From Planctomycetaceae bacterium (GTDB lineage Bacteria > Planctomycetota > Planctomycetia > Planctomycetales > Planctomycetaceae), in contig JAKFWA010000070.1 of NCBI GenBank assembly GCA_021732995.1, positions 24,733 through 88,732 on the forward strand: 64,000 nucleotides of DNA. The letters are read 5' to 3'. The notes under the pieces are model-generated. The model was not told the origin of the DNA, did no database searches, and worked only from the letters and a program-made list of their open reading frames with translations. Shown here piece after piece: positions 1 through 7,857 of this stretch (positions are counted from its first letter, which is position 1; the number at the start of each line of letters is the position of its first letter). The position numbers were made by a program, and so were the translations under genes.

Positions 1-2997
1 ACGATGACGCTCAAGGGGGCGAGCGTGGAGGAGATGGAAACCTCCATCACGAAGGAAGTGGAAGAGGTCGTCAATACGATTTCGGGTATCGACGAATTGC
101 GATCGACCACGAAAGAGGGCTTCTCTCAGGTCGTCATCAATTTTCACCTCTACAAAGACGGAGACATTGCGGCCCAAGAGGTGCGCGACAAGATCTCCAC
201 GATTCTCAGCCGGTTGCCCGTCGGCACCGATCCGCCGCTCGTCGATAAGTTCGACATTGATGCGGCCCCCGTGGCGACCATCGCGGTTTCCGGTGGCCGC
301 AATTTTCGCGAGGTCACTGAGATCGCCCGCAAGTCGATCAAGGAAGATTTGGAAACGGTGCAGGGAGTGGGGGCGGTCACGCTGGTTGGCGGCCAGCGGC
401 GCGCGGTCAACGTCTATGTCGATACTGACAAGCTGGTGGCTTACATGCTGTCCGCCGACGATGTGCGTCAAGCGCTGATTCGACAGAACCTGGAACTCCC
501 CGGCGGGCGTGTCGATCAAGGGACGCAAGAGCTTGTACTCCGGACGATGGGACGACTGGAAAAGTCGTCGGATTTCCTCGACCTGATTGTGGCGAATCGC
601 AAGGATCAACCAATTCGCATTCGCGATATTGGTCGCGTGGATGATGGGGTTGAAGAACCGCGCGGCCTGAGTCGGTTGGACGGCGAAAACGCCGTGAGTC
701 TCATTGTTCAGAAGCAGTCCGGGACGAACACCGTTGAAGTCGTCCATGCGGTCAAAGCACGGTTGAACAAGATTACGCCGTTCCTACCGCCCGACATCAA
801 GACCGTGATCATTCGCGATCAGTCGCGATTCATCGAAGCCTCCATTGAAGAGGTGAAATTCCATCTGGTCCTGGCCGCGATTCTCGTAAGTCTCACGATC
901 CTGGTCTTCATCCGGGATTGGCGCACGACGATCATCGCCACGCTGGCGATTCCCACGTCGATGGTCCCGACGTTTGCCTTCATGGCGTTCATGGGCTTTT
1001 CCCTGAACAACATCACCATGCTGGGCTTGATCCTGGCCATCGGCATTGTGATTGACGATGCGGTGGTCGTGCATGAGAACATCTTCCGACACATGGAAGA
1101 ATTTGGCCGTTCAGCGATGGAAGCGGCCCGCTCCGCGACATCGGAAATCGCATCCGCCGTTGTCGCAACAACGGTCTCGTTGCTGGTGATTTTCATTCCG
1201 GTGGCGTTCATGCAGGGACGGATCGGCCGGTTCTTCAACTCGTTCGGCTTTACCGTCGGTTTCGCGATTCTGATGAGCATGTTCGTCTCGTTCACGATGA
1301 CGCCCATGCTTTGCTCTCGTTTTCTCAAGTTGGAAAAGGGGCACAAGACCAGCAAATCGGGCTTCTTTACGCGACTGCTGGATGGGTCTTACCTTTGGAT
1401 TCTTAGGCTGTCTCTTCGTCACCGCTGGGCCATTGTGCTCTTGTCGATTGGCACGCTCGTCTCAACGCCAGTCGTGTTCGGCTGGATCGGCAAGGATTTC
1501 GTACCCAAGGACGACCAGAGTGATTTTGAAGTCGTGATGACGCTGCCGGAAGGTTACACGCTCGACCGAGGCAATAAGCTCCTCATTGAGATCGAAGAGC
1601 GCCTCAAGCAGTTACGCGGCGTCACGCACGTCTTCACGATTATCGGCGATACGACGGGGCGCGTCGCCAAGGGACAAGGCGATGTCACCGAAGCTCGCGT
1701 CTACTGCCGACTCATCGACCTCGCAGAACGCGAATACTCGCAGTTCGAAGTGATGGCGGATGCCCGCAAGGTCATGAGTGAATACGTCGATCTTCGCGTC
1801 GCCGTGCAGGAAGTGGCGGCATTCCAGGCAACAGGTTTCCGACAGGTCGATGTGGATTTGAATCTTGTCGGCCCTGATCTAAACAAATTGCAGGAGTATG
1901 CCGCCAAGATTGTGGCTTGGATGGAAACGCGCGGTCATTACGTGGACGTTGACACCAGCCTGTCCTTGAGCAAGCCGGAATTGCGCGTACGGATCGACCG
2001 CGAGCGAGCCTCGGACTTGGGTGTGTCGGTGCAAACCGTGGCCTCGACCCTCGGCATCCTCGTCGGCGGTGAACCGGTCAGCAAGTACAAGGAAGATGAC
2101 GAGCAATACGATGTCTGGCTGCGAGCGGAACAGTCATTCCGCGACAACCCGGCGGCCGTCGATTCGCTGACAATCCCGACCACGAAGGCGGGACTGGTTC
2201 GGCTGTCGAATGTGGCGAGGTTGGAACCTGCTCTTGGACCGACGGCCATTGATCGCTACGGCAGACAACGGCAGATCATTGTGCTAGCCAATCTCAAAGG
2301 CATTGCGCTGGGTGAAGCCATCAAGGATGTTGGTGACTATGTGAAAACGCTGGATTTGCCACCGGGCTACCGTCACGAATTCATCGGCCGCGCGAAGTTG
2401 CTGTCCGAGTCCAACACGAACTTTGTGATCGCGTTTCTGCTGAGCTTCCTGTTCATGTACATGGTGCTGGCGGCGCAATTCGAGAGTCTGGTCCACCCCA
2501 TCACAATTCTGCTGGCGCTGCCGCTGACGCTGCCGTTCGCGTTCCTGTCGTTGTTTTTCCTGCGGACCAACTTCGACATCTACGCGGTCTTCGGCCTGTT
2601 TATGCTGTTCGGCATCGTGAAGAAGAACGGCATCTTGCAGATCGACTATACGAACGTCCTGCGTTCGCGTGGCATGGAACTCAATGCGGCAATTCTGGAA
2701 GCGAACAAGACGCGCTTGCGACCAATCCTCATGACAACCTTGATGCTCATCGCCGCAATGGTCCCGATCGCACTTGGTCGCGGCCCCGGTGCTGGCGCTC
2801 GCGCGAGCATGGCCAAAGTCATCATCGGCGGACAGGGGCTTTCGCTGCTCTTGACGCTTTTGGTGACTCCCGTTGCCTACTCGCTGTGGGAAGATTTTAC
2901 TGCTGTCTGGAATCGAATCACCCGCAGGTTTTCCAAGAAGGACGCTGAAACGCCCGTGCATCCCGAGCCGCCGGTTGTTGAGACCGTTGCGAGTTAG
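1..2997 (+). CDS. RND-family efflux transporter permease subunit (5' truncated by window edge)
   Basis: Inner-membrane proton-driven pump of the AcrB/HAE1 type, expected to work with a periplasmic adaptor and an outer-membrane channel to export drugs, lipids or metals. The frame is open to base 1, so the ATG at base 4 is internal; family members have about 45 more residues at the N-terminus, including the first membrane helix. The sequence shows the periplasmic porter segment early on, then TM4 with the paired aspartates in GIVIDDAVVVHENIF (about residues 347-361) and TM10 with the conserved lysine in GIVKKNGILQIDYTN (about residues 871-885). These are the proton-relay residues of the family. 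About 998 codons are visible, so with the missing start the protein has normal full length. The adaptor gene is probably upstream, outside the window. Substrate cannot be told. Identification as RND is very secure. Confidence 0.96.
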   Translation, partial: TMTLKGASVEEMETSITKEVEEVVNTISGIDELRSTTKEGFSQVVINFHLYKDGDIAAQEVRDKISTILSRLPVGTDPPLVDKFDIDAAPVATIAVSGGRNFREVTEIARKSIKEDLETVQGVGAVTLVGGQRRAVNVYVDTDKLVAYMLSADDVRQALIRQNLELPGGRVDQGTQELVLRTMGRLEKSSDFLDLIVANRKDQPIRIRDIGRVDDGVEEPRGLSRLDGENAVSLIVQKQSGTNTVEVVHAVKARLNKITPFLPPDIKTVIIRDQSRFIEASIEEVKFHLVLAAILVSLTILVFIRDWRTTIIATLAIPTSMVPTFAFMAFMGFSLNNITMLGLILAIGIVIDDAVVVHENIFRHMEEFGRSAMEAARSATSEIASAVVATTVSLLVIFIPVAFMQGRIGRFFNSFGFTVGFAILMSMFVSFTMTPMLCSRFLKLEKGHKTSKSGFFTRLLDGSYLWILRLSLRHRWAIVLLSIGTLVSTPVVFGWIGKDFVPKDDQSDFEVVMTLPEGYTLDRGNKLLIEIEERLKQLRGVTHVFTIIGDTTGRVAKGQGDVTEARVYCRLIDLAEREYSQFEVMADARKVMSEYVDLRVAVQEVAAFQATGFRQVDVDLNLVGPDLNKLQEYAAKIVAWMETRGHYVDVDTSLSLSKPELRVRIDRERASDLGVSVQTVASTLGILVGGEPVSKYKEDDEQYDVWLRAEQSFRDNPAAVDSLTIPTTKAGLVRLSNVARLEPALGPTAIDRYGRQRQIIVLANLKGIALGEAIKDVGDYVKTLDLPPGYRHEFIGRAKLLSESNTNFVIAFLLSFLFMYMVLAAQFESLVHPITILLALPLTLPFAFLSLFFLRTNFDIYAVFGLFMLFGIVKKNGILQIDYTNVLRSRGMELNAAILEANKTRLRPILMTTLMLIAAMVPIALGRGPGAGARASMAKVIIGGQGLSLLLTLLVTPVAYSLWEDFTAVWNRITRRFSKKDAETPVHPEPPVVETVAS

Positions 2998-3372
2998 TTG
3001 ACGGAAGCTCCGACGAAAGTTGGGCAATCTCAGGGGGGGCGGAAGTCAGGGGCCGGAATCGCGCAGTGCGTACTCGCTTTCCTTTTGACCGTGTCTGCTT
3101 GGCAGAATATTGCTCTCTAACCAAATCCCATCAGTCGTAGAGCAGCAAATCGTTCAGGATTTTCGCGACGCCTTTGCGTCGGAATCGGCAGAGAAGCCCG
3201 CCACCTTCGGCTTTTGAAAAACAACGGCTCAGACGCCACCTGTGACCCCGGTCATTGTTAGCAGGATGAATCCAGAGAGTTAGGCTGCAACCTCTTGTGC
3301 CATTGCAACTAACGACTTCGGCCAGTTTCTCAAAGGGTCGAAAAAAAGTTCAATAGACGTCCTGTCACCCCG

Positions 3373-3398
3373 ATTTTTGGCCGGTGACGGCCAAAAAT
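3373..3398. repeat. Perfect 11-bp hairpin with GTGA loop
   Basis: The arms (3373-3383 and 3388-3398) are exactly complementary around a 4-base loop. The stem starts and ends A/T-rich with a GC core, so the shape is symmetric. There is no extra T-run after it, so it is not a convincing one-way terminator. It could end transcription on either strand or belong to the structured leader of the next gene. Confidence 0.6.
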
Positions 3399-3401
3399 AG
3401 A

Positions 3402-3476
3402 GAGTTGAGCGGAGAAAGTAGAGAGTAGGCAGAGCAGGTACCCAACCGCTCAACTCGGTCTCCTTTCTACTTTCTC
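3402..3476. repeat. Two interleaved inverted repeats upstream of the four-helix-bundle gene
   Basis: Block A (3402-3412) is complementary to 3446-3456 over 11 bases, and block B (3412-3421) is complementary to 3467-3476 over 10 bases. The order A, B, A', B' means both stems together would form a pseudoknot rather than nested hairpins. The stretch is purine-rich on the left and pyrimidine-rich on the right, and it ends 22 bases before the ATG at 3499. Function is unknown; a structured leader or a mobile-repeat scar are both possible. Confidence 0.5.
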
Positions 3477-3498
3477 CTCTCTTATTCCGGCGTCAAAG

Positions 3499-3861
3499 AT
3501 GGCGTTCGCCTTCGAAAAGCTGCTGGTCTACCAAAAGTCCGTCGACTGCGCCGACGCCCTCTGCCAGCCCACTGAAGGCTTTTCACGCGGTTACGGTTTT
3601 CTCGTCGATCAACTCAACCGCTCCGCTCTTTCCATTGCCGCGATTATCGCCGAAGGAAACGGAAGGTTCACCAAGCCCGACCGAAGACACTTCTTCGGAA
3701 TTCCACGAGGCTCGGTCCAGGAATGTGTACCGCTACTCGAATTGGCATCGAGGCGAAAACTGCTGAATGAGCAGGACCATCTTGAACTCGAGAGTTCGCT
3801 TGAAGAAATCGCGCGGATGCTGTCAGGCTTGATCAAGGGTCTTGAGAATCGTGAAGTATGA
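3499..3861 (+). CDS. Four-helix-bundle protein (23S rRNA-intervening-sequence / S23 type)
   Basis: 120 residues, the usual size for this family. It begins with the typical FEKLLVYQKSVD helix and continues with LNRSALSIAAIIAEGNGR, the most recognisable block of the TIGR02436 four-helix-bundle proteins first found encoded in intervening sequences of 23S rRNA genes. Stand-alone copies such as this one are scattered widely in planctomycete genomes, and their role is not established. Related Avd proteins bind nucleic acid in diversity-generating retroelements, but no reverse transcriptase or template repeat is seen here. The gene stands alone, flanked by inverted repeats upstream and transposase debris downstream, which fits a mobile or horizontally spread cargo gene. 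Family assignment is good; function is unknown. Confidence 0.82.
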   Translation: MAFAFEKLLVYQKSVDCADALCQPTEGFSRGYGFLVDQLNRSALSIAAIIAEGNGRFTKPDRRHFFGIPRGSVQECVPLLELASRRKLLNEQDHLELESSLEEIARMLSGLIKGLENREV

Positions 3862-3954
3862 ACGCGCGCCAGAAAAAGTTCTGTCAGCGCCTTGTCATTC
3901 CGACTCATTGCAAGGCATTTCCACAGAATGACTTACGACAAGGCTGCTCCGGCA

Positions 3955-4203
3955 CCCTTGTTTCGTTTTGCGGTTTCTCTGCAAGCTTTAGCCAGCGGCC
4001 TTGAGCAACCGGCCCACGTTGCGAGCGCTCACCGGAAGTGCTTGCCGTGTGAGTTCCCGCTCCAATTGCGCGGTGCTCTTGCAGGTCCACCGCAAGGGCG
4101 ATTGCGGATCCCCGCGCTTCGCAGAATCAACCAACCGCTCCAGGGCCGACGCCAATTGGGAGGGCGCAGCGGTCACTCGTTTCCGGCCTCCTCAGGGCCG
4201 ACG
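3955..4203 (-). pseudogene. Remnant of an ISAzo13-like transposase
   Basis: Read on the minus strand, an internal piece matches what I know of the ISAzo13 (Rhodopirellula DDE) transposases: RRP-stop-GGRKR, then RGDPQSPLRWTCKST, then an RQALPVSARNVGRLLKAAG stretch, then stop-SLQRNRKTKQG. Two in-frame stops fall exactly where the family has a glycine (TGA at 4192-4194) and a tyrosine (TAA at 3988-3990), so these look like nonsense mutations within otherwise aligned sequence. The DDE catalytic part downstream is missing or unrecognisable. No terminal inverted repeats or target duplications could be defined. The element is dead and old. Confidence 0.75.
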
Positions 4204-4246
4204 ATTTCACGCCGCAAGAGCGGCGACTCCTTCCGTTACTCGTTCG

Positions 4247-4438
4247 TCAAGTTCCTCCTGTTCGCGCTTGATGGGTACGCGGTCTCGGCCTGGTGAAGCG
4301 TGCCGTGGCAGCTTCGAGTTCATCCAGCGTGACGGGGTCGGCGCTCAGTGCGGCAATCGCTCGATCTGCGCAACTCGCGTGGATTGTTCCAGACCAATCA
4401 GAGTCTACCTCGCGTACCAGCAGGCGAACTTCACTCAT
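4247..4438 (-). pseudogene. N-terminal fragment of a hypothetical protein
   Basis: From the ATG at 4436-4438 the minus strand reads MSEVRLLVREVDSDWSGTIH and then SADPVTLDELEAATARF before ending shortly after. The opening looks like a genuine conserved protein start, but the frame loses that character near residue 50 and stops at residue 63. It lies directly upstream, in the same direction, of the transposase debris, so the likeliest story is a gene cut by an insertion or deletion. I do not recognise the family and assign no function. A short intact gene cannot be excluded. Confidence 0.4.
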
Positions 4439-4598
4439 CGCAGCACCGTCACCTGCTATTACAGAGTGATCCTCGAACAAACTGTACGTACTGCAACCAT
4501 TTGTACCACTCCAGCAAGCTGCGGTTATTCGCCAGATGGTCAAGAGCGACGTGGTGCATCTTCAGCGTTATGGCTGCTGCGGACTTTCTCCTGGTCAG

Positions 4599-7364
4599 TC
4601 ACGATGTCTTGTGCGGGACCAGGAGTTGGGCCAGGGTCGCCGCGAATCTTGAGAGCGATGCGTCGTCCGGAAGCGTCAGTCGTAGCTGGGGCCGGCCGGC
4701 TTCGTCCCGTTCGACGCTGTCATGCAGGCCGTCACGCAGACGGTTCACTAAGAGGGGATCGGGAGCCGGGCGGTTCTGTTCCGCGATCAGTTCGCTGACC
4801 AGTTGCAGTGCGGCACCGAGCAGTTGGCCTCCGGCAGCGGCCACGCGCTCGCGGCGTTCTTCCACCCGACGAGTCTCTTCCTCCACCCGGGACTGTAATG
4901 AACAATCCACCGGTGCGTCGGGAGTCTTACCGAGCAGCCGTTCGACCCGGCGGCGGAGTTCCTCGATGCCGCTCTCCATCTGCACTTCGTTGACGTCGCT
5001 GTCGGCCTCCAGGGCCGCGGCGGCGAGTTCCGCTTTCGAGGCGAGAGTGTCGAGGAGGCGTTCTTCAAGCGTCTCTTCGGTCACCAGCAGATAGACATGC
5101 ACGGGGTTCTTCTGCCCCATGCGATGTGCCCTGGCGATCCGCTGTTCCAGGACGGCGGGGTTCCACGGGAGGTCGACGTTAATCACCGTGTTGGCCGACT
5201 GCAGGTTCAAACCGGTGCTGCCAGCGTTGGTCAGTAGGATGACGCGGCAGTCCGGGTCACTTTGGAACCGTCGCACCAGTGCCGGACGTTGCTTCTGTGG
5301 GACGCTGCCGTCCAGGCGGACGAACGGCATCTCCAGCCGTTCGAGGATCGGTTCGATCAGGTCATGCATGCGTTTCCATTCGCTGAACAGCACGATCTTG
5401 CGGTCGGGCTGTTCGGCCAACTGCTCCAGCAGTTCCGTCAGTTGGGCCAGTTTGCTGCTGTAGTTCGGTCCCTCCGGGTTTACCAGCCCGGTTCCGTTCG
5501 CGCAGAGCCTGCACATCAAGAGCGCCTTCTGCAGACGCAGCAGATCCATCTCCGTGAGGTATGGCTTGTTGGTGATCTGTGCGACGGTCTGCGAGTAACC
5601 GGCGTGCATTTCGAGTTGTTCTTCCGTGGGACGGATGCGGATCACGGAGGTCGTTCGCTCGGGAAGCTGGTGCAGGACTTCCTGACGCGTCCGCCGCAGC
5701 AGGATCGGCTTCAATTGCTCACGCAACTCGTCCAGCTTGCGGAACCCGAGGACCCGGCCCTTGTCATCGACATTGCGATGTTTATGAAAGAACCGGAAGG
5801 CGGGCCCAAGCCGATGTTCGTCGACGAACTTCACGACCGTGTACAGCTCGTCCAGCCGGTTCTCCATCGGCGTGCCGCTCAGCACAAGAGCGAAGGGACT
5901 GCGCAGCGAGCGGACCACTTGCGACGTCTTCGACTCCCAGTTCTTGATCCGCTGCCCTTCGTCCAGGATGATCAGATCCCACGGAGCTTGTTCCACCGCA
6001 GCGAGGTCTCGCTGTACTTGTTCGTAGTTGCAGATAGTGAAGAACGTGTCGTTCTGATAGATCTGCTGACGTTCTTTCATTCGACCGATGACGATTTCGG
6101 CGGAACGATCGGTGAACCGTTGGATCTCGTCGCGCCACTGCCCCTTGACGGACGCCGGACAGATAACGAGCACCCGCTGAATCCCGGCGAGCCGTGCGAG
6201 CAACTCCGCGGTCGCGATCCCTTGAATGGTTTTCCCAAGCCCCATGTCGTCCGCCAGAATGGCACGTCCCGCTCCCGCAGCGAACGCGACGCCGTCCAGC
6301 TGATAGGGCAGCAGCGGCTGCTTGAGCAGCGTCGTGCGAAGCGGATGTGTTTGCGGATCGCGACGGATCGCGGCAGTCTTCTCCTGCAGTTGCCGACGCA
6401 CCAGTTCACGTTCGATCCACTCTTCCGCGTCCGGATAGACGAGTACGTCGTGCCCGGCGCGTTCCAGTTTTTTCAGACAGGCCATCGCTGTGGATGCATC
6501 GTCCAGCGGCTCTTCCAACCACCGTCCGACGATTCGTCGGACGGTGTCGGGAGAGTCGTCCGGCAGCGTGAACCGCAGCGCGGCATCACCACGGTAGTCG
6601 ATCCACAGCCACGTCTGTTGTACGCTTGGTCGGCGTTGCAACTCCCGCTGGCTGAACCGCGCCTGGACCTTTTCGAGAGTGTGCAGGATGTGCTTGCATG
6701 TGCCGAGGCGATTCGTACGGAAGTCGGGGCAGGAACAGTAGGCTTCTCCCGGTCGATCTCCCTGCAGAGAAACGCGGTAGGACTTGCCGGACTGAAGGCT
6801 CGTCAGCGTGTAATCGCACCAGGGGGTGCCGGGGTTGGCGGAGCGCAACGTCATCCGTTCCTGCTGAGCCCGTTGACGGCGCTCGTCGAGCGCCCGTTCA
6901 ACGAGTTCCTGTTCGGTCAGCAACTCGAATGGCACCGTCTCGTCCGGAGGGGCGGAAAGCCCCAGCGGAAGCTTCTGCTCGAGCAGCAGGTTCAACGCGG
7001 CTCCGGCGTGTTCGCAAGGAACATCACATCGGTCGCAGCGCAGATGCAGTTCCTGCGCGCGAGCGGTTTTCTGCGTCAGTACGACGATAGCCTTCCCGGC
7101 GGGCAATGCTTCATCCGGAATGCTGACACGAAACAGATCCCCCGCCAGATAGACGTGGTCCTCAGTATTCAGGTCCCAGCGTTGCCCACCGTTGCGCAGG
7201 AGTTGCTCCCCCTTCTCGCCGAGCAGCCGGCAAGCCTGTATGTACGTCAAACGCGCCACGCGGTCGCGGAACGAAATACGTTTCTTGCTTTTAGAATAGC
7301 CCGCGCGCGGTTGTCCCTCGGGAGAAGCTTTCACGCGGCCTGAAGACGCAACGATGCGCGGCAT
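4599..7364 (-). CDS. SNF2-family DNA-dependent ATPase with SWIM zinc finger
   Basis: 921-residue superfamily 2 motor, presumably translocating on double-stranded DNA to remodel protein-DNA complexes, in the cytoplasm. A SWIM-type CxC...CxH motif (CSCPDF with TCKHILH, about residues 211-226) precedes the motor, and an earlier CDRCDVPCEH cluster may also bind zinc. Motor motifs in order: LADDMGLGKTIQG (Walker A, near 370), LDEGQRIKN (motif II, near 465), SGTPMENRLDEL (motif III), and the C-terminal lobe ending in NPAVLEQRIARAHRMGQ. Motif II reads DEGQ where most relatives have DEAH or DEAQ. The ATG lies at 7362-7364. Gene stands alone. A second SWIM-SNF2 protein in this window (37327-40896) is larger and differently built. 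No evidence for a defence operon around it. Confidence 0.93.
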   Translation of the reverse strand: MPRIVASSGRVKASPEGQPRAGYSKSKKRISFRDRVARLTYIQACRLLGEKGEQLLRNGGQRWDLNTEDHVYLAGDLFRVSIPDEALPAGKAIVVLTQKTARAQELHLRCDRCDVPCEHAGAALNLLLEQKLPLGLSAPPDETVPFELLTEQELVERALDERRQRAQQERMTLRSANPGTPWCDYTLTSLQSGKSYRVSLQGDRPGEAYCSCPDFRTNRLGTCKHILHTLEKVQARFSQRELQRRPSVQQTWLWIDYRGDAALRFTLPDDSPDTVRRIVGRWLEEPLDDASTAMACLKKLERAGHDVLVYPDAEEWIERELVRRQLQEKTAAIRRDPQTHPLRTTLLKQPLLPYQLDGVAFAAGAGRAILADDMGLGKTIQGIATAELLARLAGIQRVLVICPASVKGQWRDEIQRFTDRSAEIVIGRMKERQQIYQNDTFFTICNYEQVQRDLAAVEQAPWDLIILDEGQRIKNWESKTSQVVRSLRSPFALVLSGTPMENRLDELYTVVKFVDEHRLGPAFRFFHKHRNVDDKGRVLGFRKLDELREQLKPILLRRTRQEVLHQLPERTTSVIRIRPTEEQLEMHAGYSQTVAQITNKPYLTEMDLLRLQKALLMCRLCANGTGLVNPEGPNYSSKLAQLTELLEQLAEQPDRKIVLFSEWKRMHDLIEPILERLEMPFVRLDGSVPQKQRPALVRRFQSDPDCRVILLTNAGSTGLNLQSANTVINVDLPWNPAVLEQRIARAHRMGQKNPVHVYLLVTEETLEERLLDTLASKAELAAAALEADSDVNEVQMESGIEELRRRVERLLGKTPDAPVDCSLQSRVEEETRRVEERRERVAAAGGQLLGAALQLVSELIAEQNRPAPDPLLVNRLRDGLHDSVERDEAGRPQLRLTLPDDASLSRFAATLAQLLVPHKTS

Positions 7365-7857
7365 GGACGTTCTTTCCGTGATGGGACCGTGAGGTTGGCG
7401 AAGGAGGTCTCCTATACCTTGGCCGACATCTCAAATCCATCGTCCGGTGCTCTACCGTTGAGAACCGGTTCCGGATGCAGTGCAGGTCAGCGGTTCGTTA
7501 ACCTTCACTGCGGCCTTGAGCCAAGCGGATAAATTGGCTCATGAATCGGCTGACTGGATCTGCTGCATCGATACAGGCTCACATGACAACTGCAACACTC
7601 GACATCTTCGCTGACTGAGTTGCTTGATTTCGTCCGTGAGATGATTGGGAATCAGTTCGCTGGCGAGGTACCTTCTGCTTCAGGCTGCCAAGCGCAGACG
7701 CTACGCTTACTCGCTGCATTCAGGTGCCAACCCAAGCAGTGCTGAAGCACAACCAGCCAAGAATCCCCCGCCGACATCATCCCACCCGTTCCCTAGCCAG
7801 CCCGACCACACGTAGGTCACCCCTTCCTGAAGCTGGCGTAAGAACGAAAAGCTGCCC
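7365..7857. other. Intergenic region between divergent genes
   Basis: About 490 bases separating the minus-strand SNF2 start from the plus-strand DUF1592 start, so both promoters should lie here. No conserved protein, tRNA or strong hairpin was recognised. Confidence 0.55.

Larger units (their letters stand above)
2998..3498. other. Intergenic region without a recognisable gene
   Basis: About 500 bases between the RND gene and the four-helix-bundle gene. No open frame here has a credible protein. The last 130 bases hold a perfect hairpin and a pair of longer inverted repeats, listed separately. No T-rich terminator was recognised directly after the RND stop. Confidence 0.6.

Noticed and set aside
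4001..5094. Open frames on the plus strand near the transposase remnant and SNF2 end
   Set aside because: They overlap a strong SNF2 gene and a transposase remnant on the other strand, and they have arginine/serine-rich composition typical of shadow frames.
5262..7343. Long plus-strand open frame of 693 codons
   Set aside because: It lies fully antisense to the SNF2 gene, whose motifs are unmistakable. Long antisense frames are expected in GC-rich coding DNA.
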